Shown here: in pieces, positions 42,043 through 50,286 of the stretch
How the letters are laid out: each line of letters starts with the position of its first letter
Numbering within the stretch: the stretch's first letter is position 1
Translations under genes and position numbers: made by a program
Source: Planctomycetota bacterium
Lineage (GTDB): Bacteria; Planctomycetota; Phycisphaerae; Phycisphaerales; SM1A02
DNA length: 64,000 bases
Direction of reading: 5' to 3'
Assembly: GCA_027622195.1 (NCBI GenBank)
Contig: JAQBZO010000001.1
Location: 124,001 to 188,000 of the forward strand
Notes under the pieces: model-generated
Told to the model about the DNA's origin: nothing
What the model saw: the letters and a program-made list of their open reading frames with translations, nothing else
The model's database searches: none

Positions 42043-43012
42043 TCGTCGTCGGCAAGAGCGCATCAAGCCGTCGGTCCAATACGGTGACGCGAGCACCCTC
42101 CACGAGCGCGCGTGCTCGTGATTCCATCGCCGCTCGTTGGGTGTGGCGTAGCGCCTCGAGTTCAAGAGAAGGTCGGATCGTTTCGATCGACACATCATCC
42201 TTGGCGATGGCACTCTCGGGGCGAATGATGATCACGGCTCCCGAGAGCAAGACAGGATCAGAAATCGCACCAATCGCCGTTGCAAAGGTCGCCTCTCGAA
42301 ACGCCGCTGGCCATGCAGGGTCTTGGCGACTCACAACGCCTGCAAGTCCGCCTCGTGATGCCGATGGATCAATCGAATAGGCGGTTGCAGCACTCTCGAA
42401 CGAATCTCCACGCGCGAGGGCAGCGCGTACATCGACAAGATCGTCGGCGAGTTGGACCGCGATGACGCGAACAACCCGTCGCTCTCCGTGTTGGGCATCG
42501 TGCAGTTGTTCGACGAGTCCCGCTGGCACCTTTGTTTCATTTTGGATGAGTGCGCGAAGGGCTGCGCTTCTCCAGAGGAATGCATTCCATCGAACGGTGC
42601 CGAGATGGCGCATCGCACGCATCTCAAGAATGAGTGTTTCAGGATCGCCTCCAAGGACTGACTGCTCGAGCATTGCGCGCAGCGCCGCCTCTTCATTCGC
42701 GACGGCATCGTGAGAGAGCACGATGCCAGTGCGGGCGAGTTCTTGATGCAGCGCCGTTTCAAGAATCAATTCGTCGAGCATCTCGATTCCAGCCCGTTCG
42801 ACAAGCCGTTCCTCGATCATGGCGGCAGAAATAGTTTCGCCGTTGACCATTGCAACGGGTTGGACGCGCGCCGTTGCCACCGCGACAACCGGCACTGGCA
42901 CTGGCGCAGGAGCGACTTCGCACGATGACAGCGCGCCAACGGCGAACAACGCATATCCCAATGAGGCGACAGAAACGACTCGCGCAGTCGACATGTGGCG
43001 TGATGGCTTCAC
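42035..43012 (-). CDS. Parvulin-type peptidyl-prolyl isomerase lipoprotein
   Basis: This is a 325-residue predicted lipoprotein. GTG 43012 forms a GTGA overlap with the upstream membrane gene and gives a proper signal with lipobox LSSC ending at C31; ATG 42994 is an alternative. Residues about 50-170 resemble the SurA/PrsA N-terminal chaperone helices (VNGETISAAMIEERLVE). Residues about 205-300 resemble a parvulin domain (ARGDSFESAATAYSIDPSA). It would help fold exported or outer-membrane proteins. Key isomerase residues are not obvious, so activity is uncertain. Confidence 0.75.
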   Translation of the reverse strand: MKPSRHMSTARVVSVASLGYALFAVGALSSCEVAPAPVPVPVVAVATARVQPVAMVNGETISAAMIEERLVERAGIEMLDELILETALHQELARTGIVLSHDAVANEEAALRAMLEQSVLGGDPETLILEMRAMRHLGTVRWNAFLWRSAALRALIQNETKVPAGLVEQLHDAQHGERRVVRVIAVQLADDLVDVRAALARGDSFESAATAYSIDPSASRGGLAGVVSRQDPAWPAAFREATFATAIGAISDPVLLSGAVIIIRPESAIAKDDVSIETIRPSLELEALRHTQRAAMESRARALVEGARVTVLDRRLDALLPTTTR

Positions 43013-45234
43013 TTTGGATTCTCCGATGGTGTGTCCTTGCGAGGAGGCACTCGGTACAAGGCGCCTTGACGGGTCGTCGTGACGAGATCGAGTCTGCTTC
43101 GAAGCGTTGCGATTGCATCCTCTGAAACAACCAGAGAGAGCCATCCACTGTGTCGCCAACGGGACAACATGGCGTCGTCGAAGAGAACATGCGTGGCTCC
43201 GAGAGATCGAATCGACTCGACCCACGCCTCAGAATCGGATGGATTCGCCTCAATGATGGACGCGAGTCCTGCCCCATCCCATACCGATGCCGTGATGAAT
43301 GGATCTTCAATCCAGAATGGAGCGCTATCGCCCACCAAAAGAATCGTGCGTTTCTCTCCCGCGAGATGGTTGCATGCGAAGGGTGCGGCGCACTCTTGCG
43401 CCGAGGTGATCCACTTTGAGGATGGCGCCTGATCGTCTTGCAAATACTTAGCGAGCCAGTGTCCGTTGGCGACCTCGTTGGCACCGATGAAGTCGAGTGG
43501 CCTTGGACGAGGGTTGGCACCGATGAAGTCGAGTGGCTTTTGAGGAGGGGGACCATCGTGAAGCAGAATCCACGCGGGCAAGAGGCACCATGCGGCGAGC
43601 AATACGGTGATGGCTGAGCGTGCTGTGCGCGGAACTTCGCTCCAGGAGATTCGCGCTGCTTGGATTCCAATCAACAACGCGCCCACAGGAAGGGTCGGAA
43701 TCAAGAATCGACTGCGTTGATGCGTCGCAACCATCCAGAAAAGTAATTGGAGGACGAGTGTGAGGGAGAGGGCGCGGTCGATGCGGGACGCCTTGGAGGC
43801 AGGCAACACCCAAACGAGCGCGGCGGCAGCGAGAGCGATCCATGGAAATGGTCCCCACTGCCAGACCCAGGGCTCACTGGGACTCAATCGTGTTCCGATT
43901 CCAAAAGCAATCCACTCATTCCAAAGCGCGACGAATCCGGCAGAGGGAGGGGCATGATGCGCCGCTGCGAACGCGGCATCTTGTGCAGTCGTCCAGTGGA
44001 CCGTGTCGTGTGGAGTGCCGAGTCCAAACACTGACCCTGCGAATGGAAAGAGTGGATTCCCGCTCGCGAGCGTGTTTCGGATGAGCCACGGAAGCAGCGG
44101 GAGCAGAAACGAGCCAGTCGCCCATCCTAATGCGCGCCAACGATGTTGGGGATTCAGCTCGACCACCGCGACGATGGCGATGGGGAACATCGGAAGAACA
44201 ACGAGCGCGATGCTCGACAACTTTGATCCCACGGCGAGCGCGGCGAACAATCCAACCAAAACCGCTCGTTGTGCAGTGAGGTCATTTCCATCACGATCAG
44301 TGCCAGTCCAGAGGAGTGCCGCGAGCATTCCCGCTGTGCCGAGTAAGACGCCCGACTCGGTGTAGGCGAGTGATCCAGTGACAGTCAGCCAAGGAGTCGC
44401 GAGCACCGCAATGACAGAAAGAAGAACAGGGAGTGGCCATCGTCCAGTCATCGTGCTGCTCTCTGGAGTCGCACGCATCATGCGAACGCGCAGAGCGCTG
44501 CCAACGAGCAGTGCCGCCACGATGGCGATTCCAGCGTGCAACCATTGGCACGCGATGGATGCATCCCATGCATTGCCACGAAGCACCATCAAATGCAAGT
44601 ACGCCCCTTCGATCCAAGACGGAAACGAAAGGTAGACATTCGACGCGCTCGGATCCATGACTCCAGAGGCGAGCCATTCGCGTGGACCTTGCAAGTGGTA
44701 GGCCTGCGCGTCGTAACCGCCGAACTCAGTGCGCCAGAGCCAACCCGGGGTGCTCGATGCAGCAGCAAGAAGCGCAGCTATCGGAAGTGCGAGCAAGAGT
44801 GGAGCAACCGTCACGCGTTCGGTGATGCGAATGTTCTGACGGGGATGCGTGATCGTCCACACAAAGCATCCCAACCCAATCGCCGTTACGGTGGTTGCGG
44901 CCACGCTGAGAAGTCCAACCGTGGCAAGGAGATTGTCGAGTGCGACCATCAGCGCAACGCCGAACGCAGCGCCAATCGTCCAATCCGTGAGCGGGGGCAA
45001 TGCGTTGCGGACACGGATCAATGACAACGCCATCATGCCCATTCCGATCGACGACAACATCCACATCAGCGCAAGCGAACCATCCGCCAGCGCGATGGAT
45101 GGAAAGGTGGCGAGTGGGCGTCCATCACTCGAACCTTGATCGATGATCGCGATCGTCGCAGAAAGCACAGCGCAAAGAAAAACCGCACGGCGACCCGAAG
45201 GCGTCGTGCGGTGGATGGTGTCGATCGGCGCCAT
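43009..45234 (-). CDS. GT-C-like multi-pass glycosyltransferase
   Basis: This 741-residue protein has twelve or so hydrophobic helices over residues 20-540 and a soluble C-terminal domain of about 180 residues. This is the layout of GT-C enzymes that move sugars from lipid carriers, such as protein mannosyltransferases. The last domain has a GATHVLFDDAM segment like that of family members. No catalytic DD motif is certain. The first twenty codons overlap a strong rplT terminator on the same strand, so the true start may be later (for example GTG 45168). Residues near 570-595 are a 12-residue repeat (PLDFIGAN twice). Confidence 0.7.
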   Translation of the reverse strand: MAPIDTIHRTTPSGRRAVFLCAVLSATIAIIDQGSSDGRPLATFPSIALADGSLALMWMLSSIGMGMMALSLIRVRNALPPLTDWTIGAAFGVALMVALDNLLATVGLLSVAATTVTAIGLGCFVWTITHPRQNIRITERVTVAPLLLALPIAALLAAASSTPGWLWRTEFGGYDAQAYHLQGPREWLASGVMDPSASNVYLSFPSWIEGAYLHLMVLRGNAWDASIACQWLHAGIAIVAALLVGSALRVRMMRATPESSTMTGRWPLPVLLSVIAVLATPWLTVTGSLAYTESGVLLGTAGMLAALLWTGTDRDGNDLTAQRAVLVGLFAALAVGSKLSSIALVVLPMFPIAIVAVVELNPQHRWRALGWATGSFLLPLLPWLIRNTLASGNPLFPFAGSVFGLGTPHDTVHWTTAQDAAFAAAHHAPPSAGFVALWNEWIAFGIGTRLSPSEPWVWQWGPFPWIALAAAALVWVLPASKASRIDRALSLTLVLQLLFWMVATHQRSRFLIPTLPVGALLIGIQAARISWSEVPRTARSAITVLLAAWCLLPAWILLHDGPPPQKPLDFIGANPRPRPLDFIGANEVANGHWLAKYLQDDQAPSSKWITSAQECAAPFACNHLAGEKRTILLVGDSAPFWIEDPFITASVWDGAGLASIIEANPSDSEAWVESIRSLGATHVLFDDAMLSRWRHSGWLSLVVSEDAIATLRSRLDLVTTTRQGALYRVPPRKDTPSENPK
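43477..43537. repeat. 25-bp direct repeat, 36-bp period, in the membrane glycosyltransferase gene
   Basis: The same 25-bp sequence occurs at 43477-43501 and 43513-43537. It lies in frame in the minus-strand gene and gives PLDFIGAN twice, twelve residues apart. It sits at the join between the membrane part and the soluble part. Confidence 0.9.
45172..45212 (-). terminator. Strong intrinsic terminator downstream of rplT
   Basis: On the minus strand ACCGCACGACG (45212-45202) pairs with CGCCGTGCGGT (45192-45182) in an 11-bp stem with one G-T pair and a 9-nt loop. It is followed by TTTTCTTT. On the plus strand there is no T-run, so it works only for minus-strand transcription. It ends the rpmI-rplT unit but lies inside the first codons of the next open frame. 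Confidence 0.85.
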
Positions 45235-45245
45235 GAGGCGCTCGG

Positions 45246-45605
45246 TTAGGCCTTCACTGTCTTAAGTGAAAGCGCGATGAGCGACTCAAACGTGTTTGGA
45301 TCTTCAATCGCAATCTGCGAGAGCATCTTGCGGTTCAGCGAGCAGCAAGCGCGCGAAAGTCCGTGGATGAACAAGCTGTAGCGAGTGCCACGCATTCGGC
45401 ATGCTGCCGTGATGCGGGTAATCCAAAGGCTGCGCATGTCGCGGCGACGAGCGCGTCGATCCCGCCAAGCGAAGCGTCCAGCGCGCATGAGCGCGACCTT
45501 GGCCTGCTGCTTGTGGCGGCTCTTTGTTCCGTAATAGCCTCGGGCTTCACGAAGAAGCTTTCGTCGGGCTTGGGTTCTCGCGGCGCCTTTTCTTACGCGT
45601 GGCAT
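45246..45605 (-). CDS. rplT: 50S ribosomal protein L20
   Basis: This 119-residue ribosomal protein has the typical MPRVRKGAARTQARRKLL start, the KQQAKVALMRAGRFAWRDRR helix and a globular C-domain. An AAGGAG lies upstream of ATG 45605. It follows rpmI by 73 bp and is closed by a strong terminator. Confidence 0.97.
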   Translation of the reverse strand: MPRVRKGAARTQARRKLLREARGYYGTKSRHKQQAKVALMRAGRFAWRDRRARRRDMRSLWITRITAACRMRGTRYSLFIHGLSRACCSLNRKMLSQIAIEDPNTFESLIALSLKTVKA

Positions 45606-45678
45606 TGGAATCTCTCCTTAGGAGTTGTCTGAACGGGGGCTTGAAGGCACTTGAACCCGGCAGGCGGTAGATCGTGGA

Positions 45679-45975
45679 TTACTTGGTGGTGGATGCGGTC
45701 GCAGTCACCATGTCAACTTCAGCAGCCTCGGCCGCCATCTTCTTAGCCTTGGCCGCGTCGAACTGCTCTTGCGAACGCAGTGGACGGAACAAGAGCTTCT
45801 TGAGCTCTCGCAGATTGCCGCCTCGGGCGTACCGATTCTTGCGGTAACTCTGCACTTGCGTGCCGGTCTTGTTGCTCTTCAAATGCCGACTATGTGGCGC
45901 TTTGAAGCGGACCTTGCCGCTTTTTGTGATCTTGACCCGCTTGAGCAGACCTTTGTGAGACTTGTTCTTAGGCAT
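45679..45975 (-). CDS. rpmI: 50S ribosomal protein L35 with C-terminal extension
   Basis: This 98-residue protein contains the normal L35 core (about residues 1-65; MPKNKSHKGLLKRVKIT, HLKSNKT) plus about 30 extra residues that are Ala/Lys/Thr-rich (KAKKMAAEAAEVDMVTATAS). Bacterial L35 is usually near 65 residues. The extension is probably surface exposed. infC, which normally precedes rpmI, is absent here; the upstream gene is unrelated. Confidence 0.93.
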   Translation of the reverse strand: MPKNKSHKGLLKRVKITKSGKVRFKAPHSRHLKSNKTGTQVQSYRKNRYARGGNLRELKKLLFRPLRSQEQFDAAKAKKMAAEAAEVDMVTATASTTK

Positions 45976-46009
45976 AAGGCACCTTTCGCCACTTTGAGCG
46001 AAGCAGAAC

Positions 46010-46038
46010 AGTATAGGAGTTTCTTGATTGATTGCCTA
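46010..46038 (-). promoter_or_regulatory. Sigma70-type promoter of rpmI-rplT
   Basis: On the minus strand TATACT (46015-46010) is a near-consensus -10, with TAGGCA (46038-46033) 17 bp upstream as a weaker -35. Transcription would start near 46003, leaving a leader of about 28 nt before rpmI, too short for a classical L20 autoregulatory leader. Confidence 0.5.
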
Positions 46039-46054
46039 GGGGGTCAATCGCCCA

Positions 46055-47005
46055 TTACTGGCAAAGAAACACCTCAAAGGGATCTTCTCGCAATTGAGAG
46101 AATTCAAGTCGTTCAACCCCATCGAGCCCCCGGGGGAGCCAAATGTTGTCGACCGCCGCTGGTCCGAGATTCTTGAACAGGGGACTGGTCGTCCACTGAA
46201 CCGAACCGTCTCCGCCAAGGACATTCTGTCCGACCGAGGCGTGATTGTCTGAGTTCATGGAGTCGGACTGCATGCGATTGCCGTAACGCTTTCCACAGAC
46301 GAGTGGATTCGCATCGGCCGCGACAGGGGTGTTGGCAACGAATGAAAGAATGAGATGGCTTCGATGGAGTGGAACGCGCATCGCAATGGGATTGCGTCCA
46401 CAGCACTTGGTGCAGCGACCGTGACAGTATCCCTTTGACTCAAGCGTGTTCAATGTTGCCGCAGTGCCCTCTTCAATATGTTCTTGAGAAGGTGCGCGTC
46501 CATCAGGAGCAGGAAAATCAAAGAGGCTCGCCATACTCGCCGCGATGGGCGAATAGCCATTGTGTTCCGAGGCGTAGCAATCCAGACCTTGAAAGAGTTC
46601 GCCAAAATTGGATGCGCACGCAGCCGTTTCTGCGTTCGCCCGAATGCGTGATGTCACGGGGAAGAGGATCGCAATGCCCACGAGCAACAACGCAGCCACA
46701 GTAATGAAATCAGGAATACGAATGCCGCGTCCCTTCGACGGCGTTGGCTCGAGCAGCATGCGTGCAAGCCGTTGCTCTTCTGCGCGGTGGATGCGTGCCA
46801 TCGTGACATCGACGAGTGCTTCTTCCGGCGTAGCCACTTCCATCGCGTCGAGTGCGGTCAGTTGTTGCATCATGGAAGCGGCGAGGGCGCGATCTGCATC
46901 AGAGGCATCGCTCGAGAGGGCAGGATCCCAATTCGATTCAACGAGCAAGTCAAGAATGCGCTGATCCTCGCTGGAAAGTGCCGATTCTGGTGGCTGCATC
47001 GTCAT
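46055..47005 (-). CDS. Membrane protein with H-X10-DG motif, partner of the ECF sigma factor
   Basis: This 316-residue protein has an N-terminal acidic helical region (1-90), a membrane helix at about 98-118 and an external domain. The external part has the pattern of planctomycete prepilin-like proteins, including the NHASVGQNVLGGDGSVQW segment (histidine, ten residues, then DG). The gene overlaps the ECF sigma factor by ATGA, the usual place of an anti-sigma factor. The N-terminal part could therefore sequester the sigma factor while the outer part senses a signal. No zinc-binding anti-sigma motif is seen. The role is inferred from gene order. Confidence 0.6.
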   Translation of the reverse strand: MTMQPPESALSSEDQRILDLLVESNWDPALSSDASDADRALAASMMQQLTALDAMEVATPEEALVDVTMARIHRAEEQRLARMLLEPTPSKGRGIRIPDFITVAALLLVGIAILFPVTSRIRANAETAACASNFGELFQGLDCYASEHNGYSPIAASMASLFDFPAPDGRAPSQEHIEEGTAATLNTLESKGYCHGRCTKCCGRNPIAMRVPLHRSHLILSFVANTPVAADANPLVCGKRYGNRMQSDSMNSDNHASVGQNVLGGDGSVQWTTSPLFKNLGPAAVDNIWLPRGLDGVERLEFSQLREDPFEVFLCQ

Positions 47006-47631
47006 GATCGAGTGTCCATGTTCTTGTAGTTGGGCGCGGTACTGGACAACGTCTCCCACCGTTTTGCAAAGCGAGCGACGGCCGCGTGCAGTCGGCTCTT
47101 CACCGTGCCAAGGGGGATCTCCAGGATCTCTGCAATTTGTTGATAGCTCATCTTCTGAAAGTAACCGAGCACCAAGATCTCGCGGTGTGTTTCGGGAAGC
47201 GAGTCGACAGCGCGGCGAACAGCATCTGCCAACTCAGCGCGATCAAGTCCTTCACTGACTGGAGGACCCTTGCCGCCGATCAGCGTGACCGCGGTGGTGT
47301 CTCCATCGACACCGATGGGAGCATCGAGGCTCGCCATTCGATGTCGCTTGCCGCGGCGATGAAGATCGCGCGCCTTGTTTACTGCAATCGCATAGAGCCA
47401 CGGACGGAATCGGCGCGTCGCATCGAAAGTGTGGCCAGCCAGATGGACTTGGAGAAATGTTTCTTGAAAGGCGTCCTCAGCGAGCGTTGGGTTGCCCGTG
47501 TAGCGCGCGAGGAATCCAAAGAGTTCGACTCGATAACGTTGAATCAACACGCGAAGCGCATCAGCGGAGCCATCGCGGTGCGCCTGAAAGAGGGTTGCGT
47601 CATCGAACTCTTCCAACGCTTCTGCCTCCAT
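47002..47631 (-). CDS. ECF-type RNA polymerase sigma factor
   Basis: This 209-residue sigma70-family factor has region 2 at about 30-95 (LIQRYRVELFGFLARYTGN, DAFQETFLQVH, RPWLYAIAVNKARDLHRR) and region 4 at about 145-195 (LPETHREILVLGYFQKMSYQQIAEILEIPLGTVKSRL). ATG 47631 is chosen because upstream residues in the open frame (to 47781) are not sigma-like. The following membrane gene overlaps its stop. The 177 bp between this start and the SYLF gene hold no other gene that I can support. Confidence 0.88.
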   Translation of the reverse strand: MEAEALEEFDDATLFQAHRDGSADALRVLIQRYRVELFGFLARYTGNPTLAEDAFQETFLQVHLAGHTFDATRRFRPWLYAIAVNKARDLHRRGKRHRMASLDAPIGVDGDTTAVTLIGGKGPPVSEGLDRAELADAVRRAVDSLPETHREILVLGYFQKMSYQQIAEILEIPLGTVKSRLHAAVARFAKRWETLSSTAPNYKNMDTRS

Positions 47632-47808
47632 GCGTCCAATCGTATCCGCCGAAAGGGACGCATCCCGATCACCACATCTTCCGCTTGCGATCGCGGCACC
47701 AACTCGACGAATGGAATGCCAAAGGGATTGAGGACGAGGTCCGATGAAAGCAGTGGCGAGAATCGACACGATCCGTCCCATACGATCAGTTGTGGCGGGT
47801 AGTTCGGA

Positions 47809-48375
47809 TTATTTGGGCAGGTTTGACTCGGCTTCAAACTTGAACTTCTGTCCACCGATTGCCGCCGATGCCATCAATCCACGGCTGTCGCTGACGAAGA
47901 TCACCACGCCGTCCGAGTATCCAGCCGCCGCCGCAGCGCCCGCACTGAGAGCCACCGCGCTCGCGCCCGCGGTCGGGGTGAATTGCCCTGCAACAAACTT
48001 CTCGTAAGTGGCTTGGTTACTGAAGAAAATGACCTCGTCGTAACTGGCTCCACCGATTTGAAATCCGATCGATCCCTGCGTCATGTCCGCATAACCCACG
48101 CACGAGCCACTCTTGAAAACGACTCCGCGTCCGTAAGCCCCGCCCACGATAAACGCCCCTGTGCCGACATCAGGAAAAACCGCGTAGCCGTAGGCGTTGT
48201 CGAAGAATGGCTTCACCGACTCGTCCTCAGATTGCATGCGATTCACAGTCGATGCGACGGCGGCGCGAAGGGACGCGCGCTCGGAGATCGTGGCGGGTGC
48301 TGTGTTGCATCCGGTGAGGATCATGACGAGAAGGGAAACAACAATGGATGGAATCCGAAAGGAGTGAGAATGCAT
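47809..48375 (-). CDS. SYLF-domain (YSC84-type) lipoprotein
   Basis: This is a 188-residue predicted lipoprotein with lipobox LTGC (C23). The mature part matches the SYLF/Ysc84 lipid-binding fold: AYGYAVFPDVGTGAFIVGGAYGRGVVF, GSIGFQIGGASYDEVIFF and the glycine-rich AGAAAAAGYSDGVVIF segment. Such proteins are common in Gram-negative envelopes, with no settled role. It stands alone between trpF and the sigma factor. Confidence 0.88.
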   Translation of the reverse strand: MHSHSFRIPSIVVSLLVMILTGCNTAPATISERASLRAAVASTVNRMQSEDESVKPFFDNAYGYAVFPDVGTGAFIVGGAYGRGVVFKSGSCVGYADMTQGSIGFQIGGASYDEVIFFSNQATYEKFVAGQFTPTAGASAVALSAGAAAAAGYSDGVVIFVSDSRGLMASAAIGGQKFKFEAESNLPK

Positions 48376-48402
48376 GAGCGAGAGTGTAATCGATTCGACC
48401 CA

Positions 48403-49038
48403 TCAACGGCGCAGTGCCAAGAGGGCATTGGCGCAAAAAGTGGAAACGAGCAGCGCGTCTTTCACTGAGCGCGAGTGCTCAAGACCGCTTGAAGCATCGA
48501 CACCCGCGGGTTCGACATGTCGAACTGCCGCGGCAACATTGTCGGCGGTGAGTCCGCCAGCGAGCATCGTTGGATGTCGACTCTCGCGCCGTGCGCGTGT
48601 GGCTGCGTCCCAGTCGCAGATGGCACCCGAACCTGGAACAGTTCCATCAACGAGGAGTGCATCGACGTCAAGCGAATTCGCTTGGGCGATCGATTCGAAG
48701 TCCGATGCGGCACACGCGCGAATGATGGGAATGCCGTGGGCGCGCAGTGCGGCAATCGTTTCATTCGAGATCGTTCCGTGACATTGCACCGCCCCCGTCC
48801 ACTTGGAGATCATCGGATCCCCACTCTTGAGGTCCCGCACGACGGCGACGGTGACGGCATCGGGTGATTCCCATGCGAACGCGAGTTTGACTGCGGTCTC
48901 AAGCGTGATAGAACGGGGTGAGTCAGAGACGAGGACAACGCCAAGAAGATTCGCCCCTGCACTCACAGCAGTGTGACCCATGCGCTCATCTGAGAGTCCA
49001 CAGACCTTGATCCATGGGCGGGGGGGAAGAGTGATCAT
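48403..49038 (-). CDS. trpF: Phosphoribosylanthranilate isomerase
   Basis: This 211-residue TIM-barrel enzyme carries out the third step of tryptophan synthesis. The catalytic cysteine in WIKVCGL, the aspartate in LLVDGT, LAGGLTADNV and GVDASSGLE are the family signatures. ATG 49038 overlaps the rhomboid stop; a GTG at 49044 is possible. The gene is far from trpE, so the pathway is dispersed in this genome. Confidence 0.92.
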   Translation of the reverse strand: MITLPPRPWIKVCGLSDERMGHTAVSAGANLLGVVLVSDSPRSITLETAVKLAFAWESPDAVTVAVVRDLKSGDPMISKWTGAVQCHGTISNETIAALRAHGIPIIRACAASDFESIAQANSLDVDALLVDGTVPGSGAICDWDAATRARRESRHPTMLAGGLTADNVAAAVRHVEPAGVDASSGLEHSRSVKDALLVSTFCANALLALRR

Positions 49039-50213
49039 GCGCACTCCATTTCGGCGCGAAGTTGTGCCGCAGTGGACCGTATGGCTATGGAGGATCCGTC
49101 AGAGAGCCCATCCAAAAGAGAGAGCGACTCGGCCTTGTTGCGCAGTCTTTTCCATGCCACCGCCGCGGCGAGGACGCGCACTTCATCCGACGATGATCCG
49201 CCTCCCATCTGCGTGAGTCCAATGCGCCACGCTTCGACTGCTGATTCCCATGACTCGCGCTGTGCGAGCGCATTGCCGATTCGCACGAGTTCGTGGGGCG
49301 AGATGTCGACATCCTCGCGGTCGGGTCCGAGTGCAATCCACTGCGTGACAGCAGCGGCATCGTCGGATCGAGCGAGTGCGAGGCGAAGCGCGTCTCCCTT
49401 CGAGACTGGTTTTGCAGGAATGGGACGAGTTCGAGTCGAAGAGGACGGCGCCTCTGCACCGGCCCAGGGGCCGTGGCGCTTTGAATCCTCGACCGCTCGC
49501 TTCATGGCGTTTCGTCGCCCGCGTTGCTTCCATGCAAAGACCACATCCCACTCGGTGCGCGAGATCATCCCCGTGGCGAGCAAGAGAACCATCGTTCCAA
49601 ATCCTGCAAGGTATCCCGCCAAATGCGCGGCGTAGGCGACATTGCCCTCGCCCGAACCGAGGAATCCCATGAGATCGAAGGCGACCTGAATGCCCACCGC
49701 GATGGGGGCAGGCAGCGAGAAGATGCCGAGCAGAATGAAGAGGTTGAGGAAACGAACGCGTGCCTTGGGAAAGAGGGCGAGGAATGCGCCTGTCACGCCG
49801 CAGATCGCTCCGCTCGCGCCGACAAGCATGATCTGCGGAACAAGGATTGCTTCTGCGACGGCTGAAAGGACAGCCGCTCCGAGAAAGAGGGCAAGGAATC
49901 CGAGCGAACCGATGCGCCGCTCGACTGCTCGTCCGAAGGCGAGCAAGAAGATCATGTTGCCGATGAGGTGCCAGATTCCATTCCAGTCGTGGGTCAGCGC
50001 GTAGGTCATCCACCGCCAAAGTTCGCCACTTTTCCCTGGGAGGACGGCGAGCATCGCAATGATCTGGGGGGTTGGATTCCCGCCCATCTCGACGACGGCC
50101 CCCGACCGAACTTGGAGTGCGGCGACCATCGCGACGGCGACACACGCGAAGAGAATCGCGAAGGTCATCGGTGTCGGGCGGCTTGGATCTCGGTCAGTGC
50201 CTAGTGGAATCAT
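49035..50213 (-). CDS. Rhomboid intramembrane serine protease with C-terminal helical extension
   Basis: This 392-residue protein has about six membrane helices between residues 15 and 220. The active site is S134 in VGASGAICG with H197 in AYAAHLAG. H82 and N86 in WHLIGNM complete the oxyanion side. The last 150 residues are soluble, Ala-rich and helical, with a TPR-like look (ALAQRESWESAVEAWRIG). Family proteases cleave membrane proteins within their helices. It overlaps trpF by four bases. Confidence 0.9.
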   Translation of the reverse strand: MIPLGTDRDPSRPTPMTFAILFACVAVAMVAALQVRSGAVVEMGGNPTPQIIAMLAVLPGKSGELWRWMTYALTHDWNGIWHLIGNMIFLLAFGRAVERRIGSLGFLALFLGAAVLSAVAEAILVPQIMLVGASGAICGVTGAFLALFPKARVRFLNLFILLGIFSLPAPIAVGIQVAFDLMGFLGSGEGNVAYAAHLAGYLAGFGTMVLLLATGMISRTEWDVVFAWKQRGRRNAMKRAVEDSKRHGPWAGAEAPSSSTRTRPIPAKPVSKGDALRLALARSDDAAAVTQWIALGPDREDVDISPHELVRIGNALAQRESWESAVEAWRIGLTQMGGGSSSDEVRVLAAAVAWKRLRNKAESLSLLDGLSDGSSIAIRSTAAQLRAEMECA

Positions 50214-50286
50214 CGAAGTGTGTGCATGGTTGCGTTGCTTCTACTATAAGTCCACACTCAAACGATTGGAATAGGACACGAATCCG

